Numbered from the stretch's first letter, positions 6,581-15,160 are shown. The stretch is 64,000 bases of DNA from Streptomyces sp. NBC_00091 (GCF_026343185.1 NZ_JAPEMA010000003.1:310001-374000); one strand, 5' to 3'. A program made the numbers and translations. The notes: generated by a model not told the origin, from the letters alone.

Positions 6581-8929
6581 TCAGATCACCAGGTCGGCGG
6601 GGGTGTCGGCGGCTTCGGCGGCCGCCTCGGCGCTCGCCCCGGCGGCTGCCCCGGCGGCGCGGACCCGCTTCACCAGGGCGTGTTCCACGAAGAAGGCGAA
6701 GGAGGCGTAGCCGCGCCAGATCCGGCGCCATTCGCGCTGGACGGCCTCCTCGCCGGACAGGTGCCGGACGTCGTCGAGGTAGGCGACGACGATGTCGGCG
6801 GACTGGCGGGCGTGGCCCGCCGAGAAGTTGTCGATGGACAGGTGGGCCTCTTCGTAGGAGACGTCGAGGCCGTGCCGGCGCAGTTTCTGGATCTCGTGCA
6901 GCCGCATCGCGCCGAGGCCGAACATCTCGATGCCCAGGTTGTAGCCGAGGATCTCGTTGTAGAGGCTGTCGGGGAACAGCGACAGGCAGAGCTGGTGGAT
7001 GGAGAAGCCGTACAGGTGGTCCGGCAGGTCGCCCTGGTGCAGGAAGGCCTCCTGCCGGATGTGCGGCAGGTCCATGTCCATGCTGGCCAGCACCTTGTGG
7101 ATGATCGTGATGTGGTTCTTGTCCATGTCGCCGCGGCCCATCTCGTCCGCGTAGATGGAGAAGAGCATGTCGTCGCTGCGCCGCCCGCGGCGGCCGAGGT
7201 TGCCGACGCGGTGCGCCCAGGTGCCGTCGATGAGGCTGCCGAGCGCGTACGTCGACTGCTCGAAGACCACCTCGTCGCGGGAGGGGATCTCGGTGAGCGG
7301 CTCGTACGGGTCCACGAGCTTGTCCCAGTAGATCCGCTCGACCCGCTCCAGCAGGGCCTCGGGCGTGTACGGGAACCAGGAGGCGTCGGTGAGCAGCCCG
7401 CCGGCGCCGTGCTCGAAGAGGAGCTCGGCCTCGGCGAGCCCGGCTTCGGCGCGGGCCCGGGCGAGCGGCAGGACGCCGGGGTGGCGCTCGAAGTTGACCA
7501 GGCGGTGGAAGAGGCGGCGGTGGTCGCGCGGGTCCGCGAGGTCCTCGGGGTCGCGCACCAGGATGTCGGCGGGCTCCACGGCGGCGAGCCGGGCGCTCCA
7601 GGCGCCGGCGCTCTCCTGCCCGGCGGTGGTGGGGACCAGGTCCGCGCCGGCGGGCTCGCCGTCGGCGACGGACCGGGCCCAGGCGGCGAACACGGCCGCC
7701 TCCCGCTCGTCGAAGATGCCGAACATGGGGCCGCCGAACTTGATGGCCTTCAGGAAGCGGCAGGGGCCGCCGTCGCGTGCGGGCCGGAGCTGGCGGGCGG
7801 TGCGGAACTCGCGGACGAAGGCGGCGGCGTCGAGCTGCCCGTCGTCCAGCCAGTCGGTGAGCTTGCGGGTGCCCAGGCGGACCGCGCGGTGCTGGCGGCC
7901 GGCGTGCGGGGCGTGGCGTTCGACGATCCGCGCGACCTGCGCGTCCAGCGACAGCCCGTCGTGCCAGGCGGCGAGTTCGGCCAGGGCCGCGGTGTGCTCG
8001 CGCTCCAGGCGCACGAGGAGGCGTACGGCGGCCAGCGCGCGGCGGCGGTCCTCGGCCCCGGTCGGGGACTGCTCGGTGTGGGCGAGGTACGCGGCGAGCA
8101 GGGGGCGTACGTCGCTCTCGGCGAGCATCGGCTCGCTGCCGAGCAGGAGTTCGTCGAGGCCGAGGGCGTGGGCGGCGTAGTGGACGCCGACGACCTCGGG
8201 GAGGAAGGAGGCGGGCAGCCGGGACAGGGCCAGGTGGAAGGCTCCGTGCAGGGCGGTGAGGGGCAGGGCCCCGGCGTCGTCGAGGAAGGCGGCGGCCTCC
8301 ACCCCGGGGAGGAAGACGCCCTGGCCGACCAGGGCCCGGCGGCGGCGGGCGGACAGGCCGGCCTCGGCGACGCCCTCGCCCTGGAGGCGCCAGTGCTGGC
8401 CGAAGAGGCGGCCCACGATCTCGGCGGGCTGGGTCGCGGCCTGGGAGAGGGTGTCCAGCCAGCAGCCGCCGGTCAGCGCGAGGGGGGCGCGCTGGCGCAG
8501 GACGGCGGTGCGCACCTCGGGGTCGGGGTGGGTGCGCAACGGGGCGAGGACGGCGGCGAGTTCGGCGCGGGCGGCCAGGACCTGGGCGGCGACGGCGTCG
8601 GCGTCCGCGTCGGCGTCCGCGGGCTCGTGGGCGCCGGGGGTCCGGTCGGCGCCGGGGGTCTCGTCGGCGTCGGGGGCCAGGAAGGCGGCGAGGACCCGGC
8701 GGGCGGCGAGCAGGACGGCCTCGCTCTCCTGGTCGGCGATCAGCCGGCGGAAAAGGTCGGCGGGCGGGGCGGCGGTGATCCGGGCGGCCTCGGCGGCGCC
8801 GGCCGGGGAGGCCTCGAAGGGGCCGGACGGCAGCGAGGTGGTCAGGTCGGGCAGGGCGAAGGCGGGGGCGTAGAAGCTCCGCGCCATGTCGAGGGAGATC
8901 TCCTCGTCGGGGGTGATGGGCGCGGTCAT
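6581..8929 (-). CDS. Large haem-oxygenase-like iron-containing redox enzyme
   Basis: A 782-residue, mostly helical protein. The last 220 residues hold glutamate- and histidine-rich helices of the haem-oxygenase-like di-iron/non-haem iron superfamily: DEMGRGDMDKNHITIIH, YNEILGYNLGIEMFGLG, SYEEAHLSIDNFSAGHAR. Relatives (UndA, BesC, the N-oxygenase domain of SznF) use O2 to desaturate, cleave or N-oxygenate amino- or fatty-acid substrates. The family is usually 250-350 residues, so the long N-terminal half is unusual; it contains a segment (FLPEVVGVHYAAHALGLDE) resembling part of the C-terminal fold and may be a degenerate copy. One base separates it from the ketosynthase gene. The substrate is unknown. 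Confidence 0.75.
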   Translation of the reverse strand: MTAPITPDEEISLDMARSFYAPAFALPDLTTSLPSGPFEASPAGAAEAARITAAPPADLFRRLIADQESEAVLLAARRVLAAFLAPDADETPGADRTPGAHEPADADADADAVAAQVLAARAELAAVLAPLRTHPDPEVRTAVLRQRAPLALTGGCWLDTLSQAATQPAEIVGRLFGQHWRLQGEGVAEAGLSARRRRALVGQGVFLPGVEAAAFLDDAGALPLTALHGAFHLALSRLPASFLPEVVGVHYAAHALGLDELLLGSEPMLAESDVRPLLAAYLAHTEQSPTGAEDRRRALAAVRLLVRLEREHTAALAELAAWHDGLSLDAQVARIVERHAPHAGRQHRAVRLGTRKLTDWLDDGQLDAAAFVREFRTARQLRPARDGGPCRFLKAIKFGGPMFGIFDEREAAVFAAWARSVADGEPAGADLVPTTAGQESAGAWSARLAAVEPADILVRDPEDLADPRDHRRLFHRLVNFERHPGVLPLARARAEAGLAEAELLFEHGAGGLLTDASWFPYTPEALLERVERIYWDKLVDPYEPLTEIPSRDEVVFEQSTYALGSLIDGTWAHRVGNLGRRGRRSDDMLFSIYADEMGRGDMDKNHITIIHKVLASMDMDLPHIRQEAFLHQGDLPDHLYGFSIHQLCLSLFPDSLYNEILGYNLGIEMFGLGAMRLHEIQKLRRHGLDVSYEEAHLSIDNFSAGHARQSADIVVAYLDDVRHLSGEEAVQREWRRIWRGYASFAFFVEHALVKRVRAAGAAAGASAEAAAEAADTPADLVI

Positions 8930-8930
8930 G

Positions 8931-9968
8931 TCAGTGGTCCCCCAGCTGTGCGGTGTCCGTTGCCGTGTTCGTCGCGGTGGCGGTGGCGATGGCGGTGGCG
9001 GTGTGGTGCGGGAGCTTGCGCAGCAGGACGCCGATGCGGACGCCCGGGACGCTGGACGCCAGCAGGTAGTGCCCGTGGGCCTTCAGGGCGCCGGCCGCGT
9101 CGCGGTCGACGAGGTTGATCAGCGGGTCGGCGGCGAAGCAGTGGCCCAGGCGCGGGATGTTGTCGAGGAAGAGCTGCTCGCGGGTGAAGCCGGCCTGGCG
9201 TTCCTTGAGGACGACCAGGGGCTTGTAGAGGTTGGCGTGGAGCACGCCCTGGATGTCGCCGATCTTCATGCCGGCGTCCTCGAGGATCCGTTCGTTGACC
9301 TCGCGGGCGAGGTCGGAGCTGATCTCGTTGGACCAGTCGAGTCCGGCGGGGTCCTGCGCGCCGGCGCCCGCGACGATCTCGTACGTGTCGGCGCCGAGGG
9401 GCTCGGCGGCGATCAGGCAGGAGGCGGCGCCGTCGCTGAAGAGGGCGAAGTTCTCCATGCGGGCGGATTCGTCGGTGACCCGGTCGGCGGTGATGACCAT
9501 GACCCGGCGGTGCATGCCGGAGGCCACGTACGCCTGACCGGTGCGGATGCCCGCGAGGAGGTTGGCGCAGCGGCCCAGGGTGAGGCCGGTGAAGGCGGCG
9601 GCGCCGAGGCCGGTGGCGGCCATGACGTTCTCGACGAAGGCTCCGTGGGTGCGGGGGCCGCCGGGGAAGCGGGTGGAGCACAGGATGAGGCAGTCCACGT
9701 CCCCCGGGGAGACGCCCGCGCCGTCGAGGGTGGCGCGGGCGGTCTCGGCGGCGAGGGCCTCCAGGGTCTTGGCCGTGCGGTGGACCGTGCCCCAGCCCCA
9801 GAGTTCGGCGCGGGGAGGCATGCCGAAGCCGCGGGCCCGCTCCAGCAGGCCGTCGACGGTGGTGTGGTCGGCGGGGAGTTCGCCGAGCACGTAGCGGGGC
9901 GCGGACAGGTGGACGGCGGGGGCCTCGGCCGGGGCGGAGGCGGCGGGTGACGCGGACGGAAGGCTCAC
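8931..9968 (-). CDS. Ketosynthase-III-like (FabH/KASIII family) enzyme or acyltransferase
   Basis: A 345-residue thiolase-fold protein. The nucleophile is Cys134 (TLGRCANLLAG) and the first histidine is in VLHANLYK (His244, the HQAN position of FabH). The segment that holds the catalytic Asn in FabH (GNTSAAS) reads GHCFAAD, so that Asn is His276. Relatives with an altered triad, such as CerJ, transfer acyl groups instead of condensing them, so acyl transfer onto an amine or alcohol is as likely as C-C bond formation. It starts with GTG, overlapping the upstream stop as GTGA, and is one base from the iron-enzyme gene, within one operon. The last 30 residues are a low-complexity Thr/Ala tail. 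Confidence 0.85.
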   Translation of the reverse strand: MSLPSASPAASAPAEAPAVHLSAPRYVLGELPADHTTVDGLLERARGFGMPPRAELWGWGTVHRTAKTLEALAAETARATLDGAGVSPGDVDCLILCSTRFPGGPRTHGAFVENVMAATGLGAAAFTGLTLGRCANLLAGIRTGQAYVASGMHRRVMVITADRVTDESARMENFALFSDGAASCLIAAEPLGADTYEIVAGAGAQDPAGLDWSNEISSDLAREVNERILEDAGMKIGDIQGVLHANLYKPLVVLKERQAGFTREQLFLDNIPRLGHCFAADPLINLVDRDAAGALKAHGHYLLASSVPGVRIGVLLRKLPHHTATAIATATATNTATDTAQLGDH

Positions 9969-10885
9969 GGTGCCGGATCGCTCTCTGGGTCGGCGGACGG
10001 GGCGGGGGCGGTGGCGGGGGGTGTGGCGGGGCCGGCGGCGGCCAGCAGGGCGTTGGCCTCGTCGTACGGGAGGGCCTCGGCGACGAAGTCGAAGGTGCCC
10101 TCCCCGGCGATCTCGCGGGCGGCGCGGGTCAGGGCGCCGAGCGCGGCGCGGGAGAGGGCGGAGCCGGTGCTGATCCGGCGTACGCCGAGGGCGCCGAGGT
10201 CGGCCACGGACAGCTTGAGGGCGGCGGTCATCAGGACGTTGACGGGCCGTTCGACGGCGGCGCAGACGGCGCGGATCGCCTCGGCGTCCGGCAGGGCGGG
10301 GGCGTAGAGCACGTCGGCTCCGGCGGCCTCGTACGCGCGCAGGCGGCGGATGGTGTCGTCGAGGTCGGGCCGGCCCTGGAAGAAGTTCTCGGCGCGGGCG
10401 GTGACGGTGAAGGGGAAGTCCAGCCCCTTTGCCGCCTCCACGGCGGCGGCGACCCGCTCGACGGCCTCCTCGAGGGGGCGTACGGGGTCCTCGTCGCGGC
10501 CGGTGGAGTCCTCGATGGAGCCGCCGACCAGGCCTGCCGCGGCGGCGAGGCGGATGGTCTCGGCGACGTCCTCGGGCCGGTCGCCGAAGCCGCTCTCCAG
10601 GTCGGCGGTGACGGGCAGTCCGGTGGCGTCGACGATCGCGGTGGCGTTGGCGAGGATCTCGGCGCGGCTGACCTGGTTGGCCCCGTCGGGGCGGCCGAGG
10701 CTGTGGGCGAGGCCCGCGCCGGTGGTGGCGAGGGCGGCGAAGCCGAAGGAGGCCAGGATGCGTGCGGTCCCCGCGTCCCAGGGGTTGGGGACGACGAAGG
10801 GGCGGGGACCGGTGTGCAGGTCCCGGAAGGTGACGGCGCGCCGGAGTCGGGCGGCGTGATCGGTGCTCGGGGTGGTGGGGTGCAT
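9965..10885 (-). CDS. PEP mutase / isocitrate lyase superfamily enzyme
   Basis: A 306-residue TIM-barrel protein with the family motifs FVVPNPWDAGTAR, ADLESGFGD and GSIEDSTGR, which bind magnesium and the 2-oxo acid moiety. The isocitrate lyase KKCGH motif is absent, so true isocitrate lyase activity is unlikely; family members include PEP mutases, oxaloacetate hydrolases and 2-methylisocitrate or malyl-type lyases that break or form C-C or C-P bonds next to a carboxylate. The ATG has GAGGAA 4 nt upstream. The gene starts 56 nt after the thioesterase and overlaps the ketosynthase gene by 4 nt, so it belongs to the same operon. The exact reaction cannot be read from sequence. Confidence 0.85.
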   Translation of the reverse strand: MHPTTPSTDHAARLRRAVTFRDLHTGPRPFVVPNPWDAGTARILASFGFAALATTGAGLAHSLGRPDGANQVSRAEILANATAIVDATGLPVTADLESGFGDRPEDVAETIRLAAAAGLVGGSIEDSTGRDEDPVRPLEEAVERVAAAVEAAKGLDFPFTVTARAENFFQGRPDLDDTIRRLRAYEAAGADVLYAPALPDAEAIRAVCAAVERPVNVLMTAALKLSVADLGALGVRRISTGSALSRAALGALTRAAREIAGEGTFDFVAEALPYDEANALLAAAGPATPPATAPAPSADPESDPAP

Positions 10886-10941
10886 CGGGTTCCTCGCAGG
10901 GGTGCTGTCGTGCGTCGGGCCGGTTCTTCTAGATCATCTGC

Positions 10942-11742
10942 CTAGATCAGCTCAACGTACTGGTCACCGTTACGGGTTGCTCCGGCTGCCGCGTCGCGGG
11001 CCAGCGGGCGCAGGACGGAGGTGACGGCGTCCGGCCGGTCCTCGAAGTAGAAGTGGCCGCCGTCCGCCCAGTGCCGGTCGGGCTCCGCGGCACATTCGCG
11101 GGACCAGGCCTCGAGCGCGGGGGCGCTGATGTGCGGGTCCTCGGTGCCGTTGAGCAGGGTGACCGGGACGGCCAGCGGGGCGCCCGGGCGGTAGCGGTAG
11201 CCGGCGACCATGCGGAAGTCGGCCTTCAGGTGCGGCAGGAGGAGCTCCTGCATCGTCTCGTCCTCCATCACCTCCGGGGGCAGTCCGCCGAAGAAGCCGA
11301 CGGCCTCGGTGAAGGCGCGGCCCTCCAGCCGGGCCGCCTCGACCACGCGGGGGGTGGGCAGCAGCGAGGGGGCGCTGCAACCGGAGACGACGAGCCCGGC
11401 GAAGCCCCGTACGCCGTCGAGGCGGCGGGCGACCTCGAAGGCGAGGGCCGCGCCGAAGCTGTGGCCGAAGAGGAGGAAGGGCCGGTCGTCGGTCGTGGCG
11501 CGGGCGATGGCGATGGCGGAGCCGTCGGCGAGCTCGGCGAGGGAGGCGGGGGCCGGCTCGCGGAAGCGGGGGCCGCGGCCGGGCGGGCAGACGGCGAGGA
11601 TCTGCGCGTCGGGGTCCATGCCGGGCTGCCAGCCGAGGAAGGTCCGGGGGTTTCCTCCGGCGTGCGGGAAGCAGTAGACGCGGGCGGCGGGGGCGGGGGC
11701 CGCGGCGGTCTCGGAGGTCAGGAACCAGGGGGAGGCAACCAC
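10942..11742 (-). CDS. Type II thioesterase
   Basis: A 266-residue alpha/beta hydrolase of the external (type II) thioesterase family. The N-terminus has YCFPHAGGNPRTF, the nucleophile elbow is GHSFG, an aspartate lies in GTEDPHI, and the catalytic histidine is in GGHFYF. Such enzymes release misprimed or stalled acyl groups from carrier proteins in PKS and NRPS systems. It starts at GTG; an AAGGA site lies about 13 nt upstream, a little far. It is the first enzyme gene after the DVGWN peptide gene and reads into the PEP mutase-like gene. Its presence implies carrier-bound intermediates in this cluster, although no carrier protein is visible here. Confidence 0.9.
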   Translation of the reverse strand: MVASPWFLTSETAAAPAPAARVYCFPHAGGNPRTFLGWQPGMDPDAQILAVCPPGRGPRFREPAPASLAELADGSAIAIARATTDDRPFLLFGHSFGAALAFEVARRLDGVRGFAGLVVSGCSAPSLLPTPRVVEAARLEGRAFTEAVGFFGGLPPEVMEDETMQELLLPHLKADFRMVAGYRYRPGAPLAVPVTLLNGTEDPHISAPALEAWSRECAAEPDRHWADGGHFYFEDRPDAVTSVLRPLARDAAAGATRNGDQYVELI

Positions 11743-11817
11743 GAGGATCAGCCATTCCTTTGCCGGTCGGTCAGTGGCGGGAGGTGAGGCAGTGCAGTAC
11801 GGGGTGCCGGTTGTGGG

Positions 11818-12117
11818 TCAGTTCCAGCCAACGTCGTTGGTGGAGGAGGGCGTCGGCGCGGGGGTGGTGGCCGGCTGCGGGTTGTTCCAGCCGACGTCAC
11901 CGGCGTCACCGGCCACGACGTGCGGGTTCGCGTTGTTCCAGCCGACGTCTCCGAGGCGCAGGTGGCTGCCGGAGTCGGCGGAGAAGGCGCCCTGGGTGGC
12001 GATGCCGGTGACCGCCGTACCCAGGCCGAGGGCGATGCCCGCGGTCGCGAGTACGACTCGTCCGCGGATTCCCGAAACGCGGCCGGTCTGACGAGTCACC
12101 ATGCGGTTCTTCACCAT
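11818..12117 (-). CDS. Small exported peptide with three DVGWN motifs
   Basis: About 99 residues, not a family I recognise. A basic N-terminus (VKNRMVTRQTGRVSGIRGR) precedes a hydrophobic segment (VVLATAGIALGLGTAVTGIA) that looks like a signal peptide or anchor. The mature part contains GDVGWNN twice and ends exactly in DVGWN, with Pro/Thr/Ala-rich spacers. The start was chosen for GAGGGGAC about 11 nt upstream; ATGs at 12135 and 12102 are alternatives. It lies at the head of the biosynthetic operon, 75 nt before the thioesterase gene, and is divergent from a LuxR-type regulator. The repeated C-terminal motif suggests a processed or signalling peptide, but there is no direct evidence of function. 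Confidence 0.65.
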   Translation of the reverse strand: MVKNRMVTRQTGRVSGIRGRVVLATAGIALGLGTAVTGIATQGAFSADSGSHLRLGDVGWNNANPHVVAGDAGDVGWNNPQPATTPAPTPSSTNDVGWN

Positions 12118-12230
12118 TTTGCCCAGTCCCCTCAAGTCGTTTCGTCTTTGGCGATTCCAGGAACGCCAAACCGAGGCGGTTTCCGGCGGTGCTGATCTCC
12201 GGGGCGCCTTCTCGGTGTTCGTTCCTGCGG

Positions 12231-12316
12231 TGAGACCAAATCTCCCCTGCCCGCTCGAGACCAGGTAGACCTACGATGGCTCCGGTTTACGCATTGCGGG
12301 AACCCACGGGGTCTCA
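12231..12316. promoter_or_regulatory. Divergent promoter region with TGAGACC/GGTCTCA inverted motif
   Basis: The 241 nt between the DVGWN peptide gene and the LuxR-type gene must hold both promoters. A perfect 7-bp inverted pair, TGAGACC at 12231-12237 and GGTCTCA at 12310-12316, spans most of it, with a further GAGACC at about 12258. These are candidate sites for the adjacent regulator; no -10 or -35 box could be assigned with confidence. Confidence 0.35.
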
Positions 12317-12358
12317 ACCGCCGCAAATATCTCCATACCGGACAGAGGGGGGTGGCAA

Positions 12359-13213
12359 GTGGACGTAGTCAAATACGTCAAAACCGCACAAAGCGGTACA
12401 CCTGAGGAGCTGTGCGCGGCTGCGGCGGGGGAACCGCAGGCGTTCTTGCGGGAACTCGCAACGCATCTGGGCCTGCTGGCGCAGGAAGCCGCACAGCAGG
12501 CCGCGCGCCCTGCCACGGCCCCGGCGCTGGAGGCCTGCGGGGAGGAGGTGGTCGGTCCCGGTGTCCGCTATCTGCACGGCCTGGGCAGCATCTCGACGGC
12601 GATCAACGACGCCCTGGGGTCGGTCCGGCGGGACATCCTCACGGCGCAGCCCGACGGGGCGCGGCCGAGCGCGGTGCTGAAGGACGCCCTGGAATCCGTA
12701 CGCCGGCACATCTCGGCGGGGATCGCCATGCGAACGCTGTATCAGCACACCACGAGATTCGACGAGGCGACGAAGGAATATGTCCGCGCCGTAACGGAAT
12801 ACGGCGCTCAAGTACGGACGCTGGAAGAATTCTTTGACCGTTTGATCATTGTGGACGATGTCGCCTTCATTTCGGCAAACGAGGACCGTACCACGGCGAT
12901 CTCCATTACCGAACCGACTATCGTACGATTTCTTCGGGACACCTTCGACAAGGCCTGGGACCGGGCGAAACCCTTTCCCTTCGTTCCGCTGCACGCGGCG
13001 AAGGCGGCCGACGAGGTGGTCCCGGCGATCCGGGAGTCCATCAGCCGCCTGCTCGTGGAGGGCTACTCCGACAAGGCCATCGCCCGCCGCATAGGCATCA
13101 GCGAGCGCTCCCTCCAGGCCCACATCGCTGCCATCAAACAGGACCTCGGCGCCCTCAACCGCCTCCAGCTCGGCTACCTGCTGGGCCGCAACGAGGCCAC
13201 CTACGTCCTTTGA
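12359..13213 (+). CDS. LuxR-type HTH transcriptional regulator
   Basis: A 284-residue regulator with a C-terminal LuxR-type helix-turn-helix at about residues 225-265 (LVEGYSDKAIARRIGISERS) and an N-terminal alpha/beta sensor-like domain of about 200 residues (MRTLYQHTTRF and LEEFFDRLIIVDD segments) of the kind common in Streptomyces LuxR/TrmB-like regulators. There is no phosphorylation (REC) domain, so the input is probably a ligand or protein. It starts with GTG behind a GAGGGGGG site. It is divergent from the DVGWN peptide gene and the operon of about ten genes that follows, so it is the best candidate for their pathway-specific regulator. A convergent terminator follows it. Confidence 0.85.
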   Translation: MDVVKYVKTAQSGTPEELCAAAAGEPQAFLRELATHLGLLAQEAAQQAARPATAPALEACGEEVVGPGVRYLHGLGSISTAINDALGSVRRDILTAQPDGARPSAVLKDALESVRRHISAGIAMRTLYQHTTRFDEATKEYVRAVTEYGAQVRTLEEFFDRLIIVDDVAFISANEDRTTAISITEPTIVRFLRDTFDKAWDRAKPFPFVPLHAAKAADEVVPAIRESISRLLVEGYSDKAIARRIGISERSLQAHIAAIKQDLGALNRLQLGYLLGRNEATYVL

Positions 13214-13246
13214 CCGCCGCCGCCCGTCAGCCCGGCGGTGCGGGGG

Positions 13247-13276
13247 CCGTCCCCCCTCCGCGAGGAGGGGGGACGG
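13247..13276. terminator. Bidirectional hairpin terminator
   Basis: A perfect 13-bp stem (CCGTCCCCCCTCC / GGAGGGGGGACGG) with a GCGA loop lies between the convergent LuxR and DMT exporter genes. There is no clear U-tract on either side, as is usual in Streptomyces. Confidence 0.7.
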
Positions 13277-13280
13277 GCGC

Positions 13281-14201
13281 TCACTTGGCCGCGGCGGCCG
13301 GCTGGGCGGCGGCCGGGGCGGGGCGCTTGCGGGAGACCGCGACGCCGGCGAGGCAGATGGCTCCGCCCAGCAGGGTCAGCCAGCCCGGGACCTCGTCGAG
13401 GACGAACCAGGCGATGAGGATCACGACAGCGGGCACGGCGTAGGTGGTGGCGCCCATCTTCCCGGCGGTGGTCCGCGCCAGGGCGTAGGACCAGGTGGTG
13501 AAGGCGAGGGCGGTCGGGAAGAGGCCCAGGTAGACCATGTTGAGGGTGGCGGACAGGGGTGCCTCGGGGAGCTGCTGGAGGAGCTGCCCGGCGAAGGGCA
13601 GGGTGCAGACGGTGCCGACGAAGCAGCCGTACGTCGTCACCTGGAGTGGGTTCGCGTACTTCAGCGCGGGCTTCTGGAAGACCACCCCGGCGCCGTAGGC
13701 GAGCGCGGCGACCAGGCAGAGCAGCACACCGACGAGGGAGGAACTGCCGCCCTTCGAGGTGGACATCCCCACGACGGCCGCCCCCGCGAAGGAGACGCCC
13801 ATCCCGACCAGCAGCATCGGCGGGAAGCCTTCCTTCAGCATCCAGCCGCTGAGCAGGGCGATGACGATGGGGCCGATGTTGACGACCATGGCGGCGGTGC
13901 CGGCGTCGACGCCCTGCTCGCCCCAGTTCAGCGCCACCATGTAGAGCCCGAACCACAGCACCCCGGAGGCCAGGATCCCGGGCCACGCCTGACGCGCCGG
14001 CAGCGGCGCCCGTTTGACGAGCAGTACGACGCCCAGCGCGACCGAAGCCGTCAGGAGCCGGCCCAGCGCGAGCGCCCCGGGGCCGAAGTGCTCCGCCGAA
14101 GCGCGGATGGAGACGAAGGCGGAGGCCCACATCACGACGGTGACGGAGGCTGCCAGGAGGGCACGTTGATCGGTTCTGAATGCGCCGGCCGTTTGGTCCA
14201 T
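13281..14201 (-). CDS. DMT-superfamily exporter (EamA family)
   Basis: A 306-residue integral membrane protein with about ten hydrophobic segments arranged as two homologous EamA halves. The first half includes ALLAASVTVVMWASAFVSIR and the second begins near VGVLLCLVAALAYGAGVVF. Members export amino acids, metabolites or drugs. The internal ATG at 14201 is preferred to the frame start at 14225, although neither has a strong ribosome binding site. It is convergent with the LuxR regulator and lies next to the hydrazine-type cluster, so it could export the product or an amino-acid intermediate; that is inference from position. Confidence 0.85.
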   Translation of the reverse strand: MDQTAGAFRTDQRALLAASVTVVMWASAFVSIRASAEHFGPGALALGRLLTASVALGVVLLVKRAPLPARQAWPGILASGVLWFGLYMVALNWGEQGVDAGTAAMVVNIGPIVIALLSGWMLKEGFPPMLLVGMGVSFAGAAVVGMSTSKGGSSSLVGVLLCLVAALAYGAGVVFQKPALKYANPLQVTTYGCFVGTVCTLPFAGQLLQQLPEAPLSATLNMVYLGLFPTALAFTTWSYALARTTAGKMGATTYAVPAVVILIAWFVLDEVPGWLTLLGGAICLAGVAVSRKRPAPAAAQPAAAAK

Positions 14202-14266
14202 GCGGGCCAACGTACCGACGGGCACCGACCCTGCCTAGATCGTCCCAGGCGATCCGGACACCCCGG

Positions 14267-15088
14267 TCAGGATGCCGTCAGCAGGGCGCGCAGGCGCTCG
14301 GCGTAGGCCCGGGGGTGGCTGGTGTTGCCGTTGTGACCGCCGGGGAAGGTGCGTATCTCCGTGCCCAGGAGGTCCGCCAGTGCGTTGGCGCACGCGAGGT
14401 CGAAAACGGTGGCCGGAGTGGTCGCGCCGACGGCCGGGACGATGCGGGTCGCGGCGGTGGTCAGGGCGGCGGTGTCGAGGGTGTCCTGGACGATCGCCGT
14501 GAAGTCGTGCTCGATGAAGTAGGCGAAATTGGCGCGGCGCAGCTCGCTCATCGGCTGCGGGGTGAGCTCCGGCTCGGCGTCCTTGCCGCTGGTGTCTATG
14601 CCGAGCATCCGGGCGGCCTCCCGTACGGCCGCGGGGAGCCCCTCCTCGCGGTACAGGTGCTGGAGCTCGACGAGCTCCGCCTCATGCCGGGCGCGGTCGG
14701 CGGCATCCGGCAACAGGCGCGGGGCGACCGGCTCGTGGGCGATCAGGGTGGAGAGCTGCCCGGGGTGCCGGGTGGCCACATGCAGCCCGATGACGGCGCC
14801 GAGGCTGCAGCCGAGCATGAGGGCCGGCTCGTCGGTGACGGCGGCCAGCAGCCGGTGGACGTCCTCGGCGTGCTCGACGAGGGAGGTGGTCCGGCCGGGC
14901 TCCTCGAGCCGGCTGCGGGACAGGCCCCGGCGGTCGTAGGTCAGGACCGTGAAGGTGTCGGTGAGGTGCGGGACGAGGTCCACGGTGCGGTCCGCATCAC
15001 CCTCGCCGCTCTGCGAGATGAGCAACAGCGGTCCGCAGCCCTGGAGTTGGTAGTGGAGAGTGGCGCCGGGGACGGAGAGGGTGGACAT
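14267..15088 (-). CDS. Alpha/beta hydrolase
   Basis: A 273-residue alpha/beta-hydrolase fold protein. It has the YDRRGLSRS strand-loop, the nucleophile elbow GCSLG (GxSxG with Ser), an Asp/Glu-containing region and a late histidine in FPGGHNGNTSHP. The start is fixed by AAGGAG 5 nt upstream of the ATG. It is divergent from a MarR-type regulator, with two inverted repeats between them, a common arrangement in which the regulator represses the hydrolase and itself. The substrate is not evident; an esterase or a hydrolase detoxifying a small molecule are both plausible. Confidence 0.85.
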   Translation of the reverse strand: MSTLSVPGATLHYQLQGCGPLLLISQSGEGDADRTVDLVPHLTDTFTVLTYDRRGLSRSRLEEPGRTTSLVEHAEDVHRLLAAVTDEPALMLGCSLGAVIGLHVATRHPGQLSTLIAHEPVAPRLLPDAADRARHEAELVELQHLYREEGLPAAVREAARMLGIDTSGKDAEPELTPQPMSELRRANFAYFIEHDFTAIVQDTLDTAALTTAATRIVPAVGATTPATVFDLACANALADLLGTEIRTFPGGHNGNTSHPRAYAERLRALLTAS

Positions 15089-15160
15089 GACGGCTCCTTG
15101 CTGGTCTCGACGCGGGCCCTTCGTCCGCTGCTCTGCGATCAGCCTAATCCATCGAAACAG

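Noticed and set aside
6680..9118. 812-residue frame on the plus strand
   Set aside because: Val/Gly/Glu-rich shadow of the iron-enzyme and ketosynthase genes, with no domain and no ribosome binding site.
9965..10885. Phosphonate biosynthesis (true PEP mutase)
   Set aside because: The protein has general superfamily motifs only, and no phosphonopyruvate decarboxylase or other phosphonate gene is nearby.
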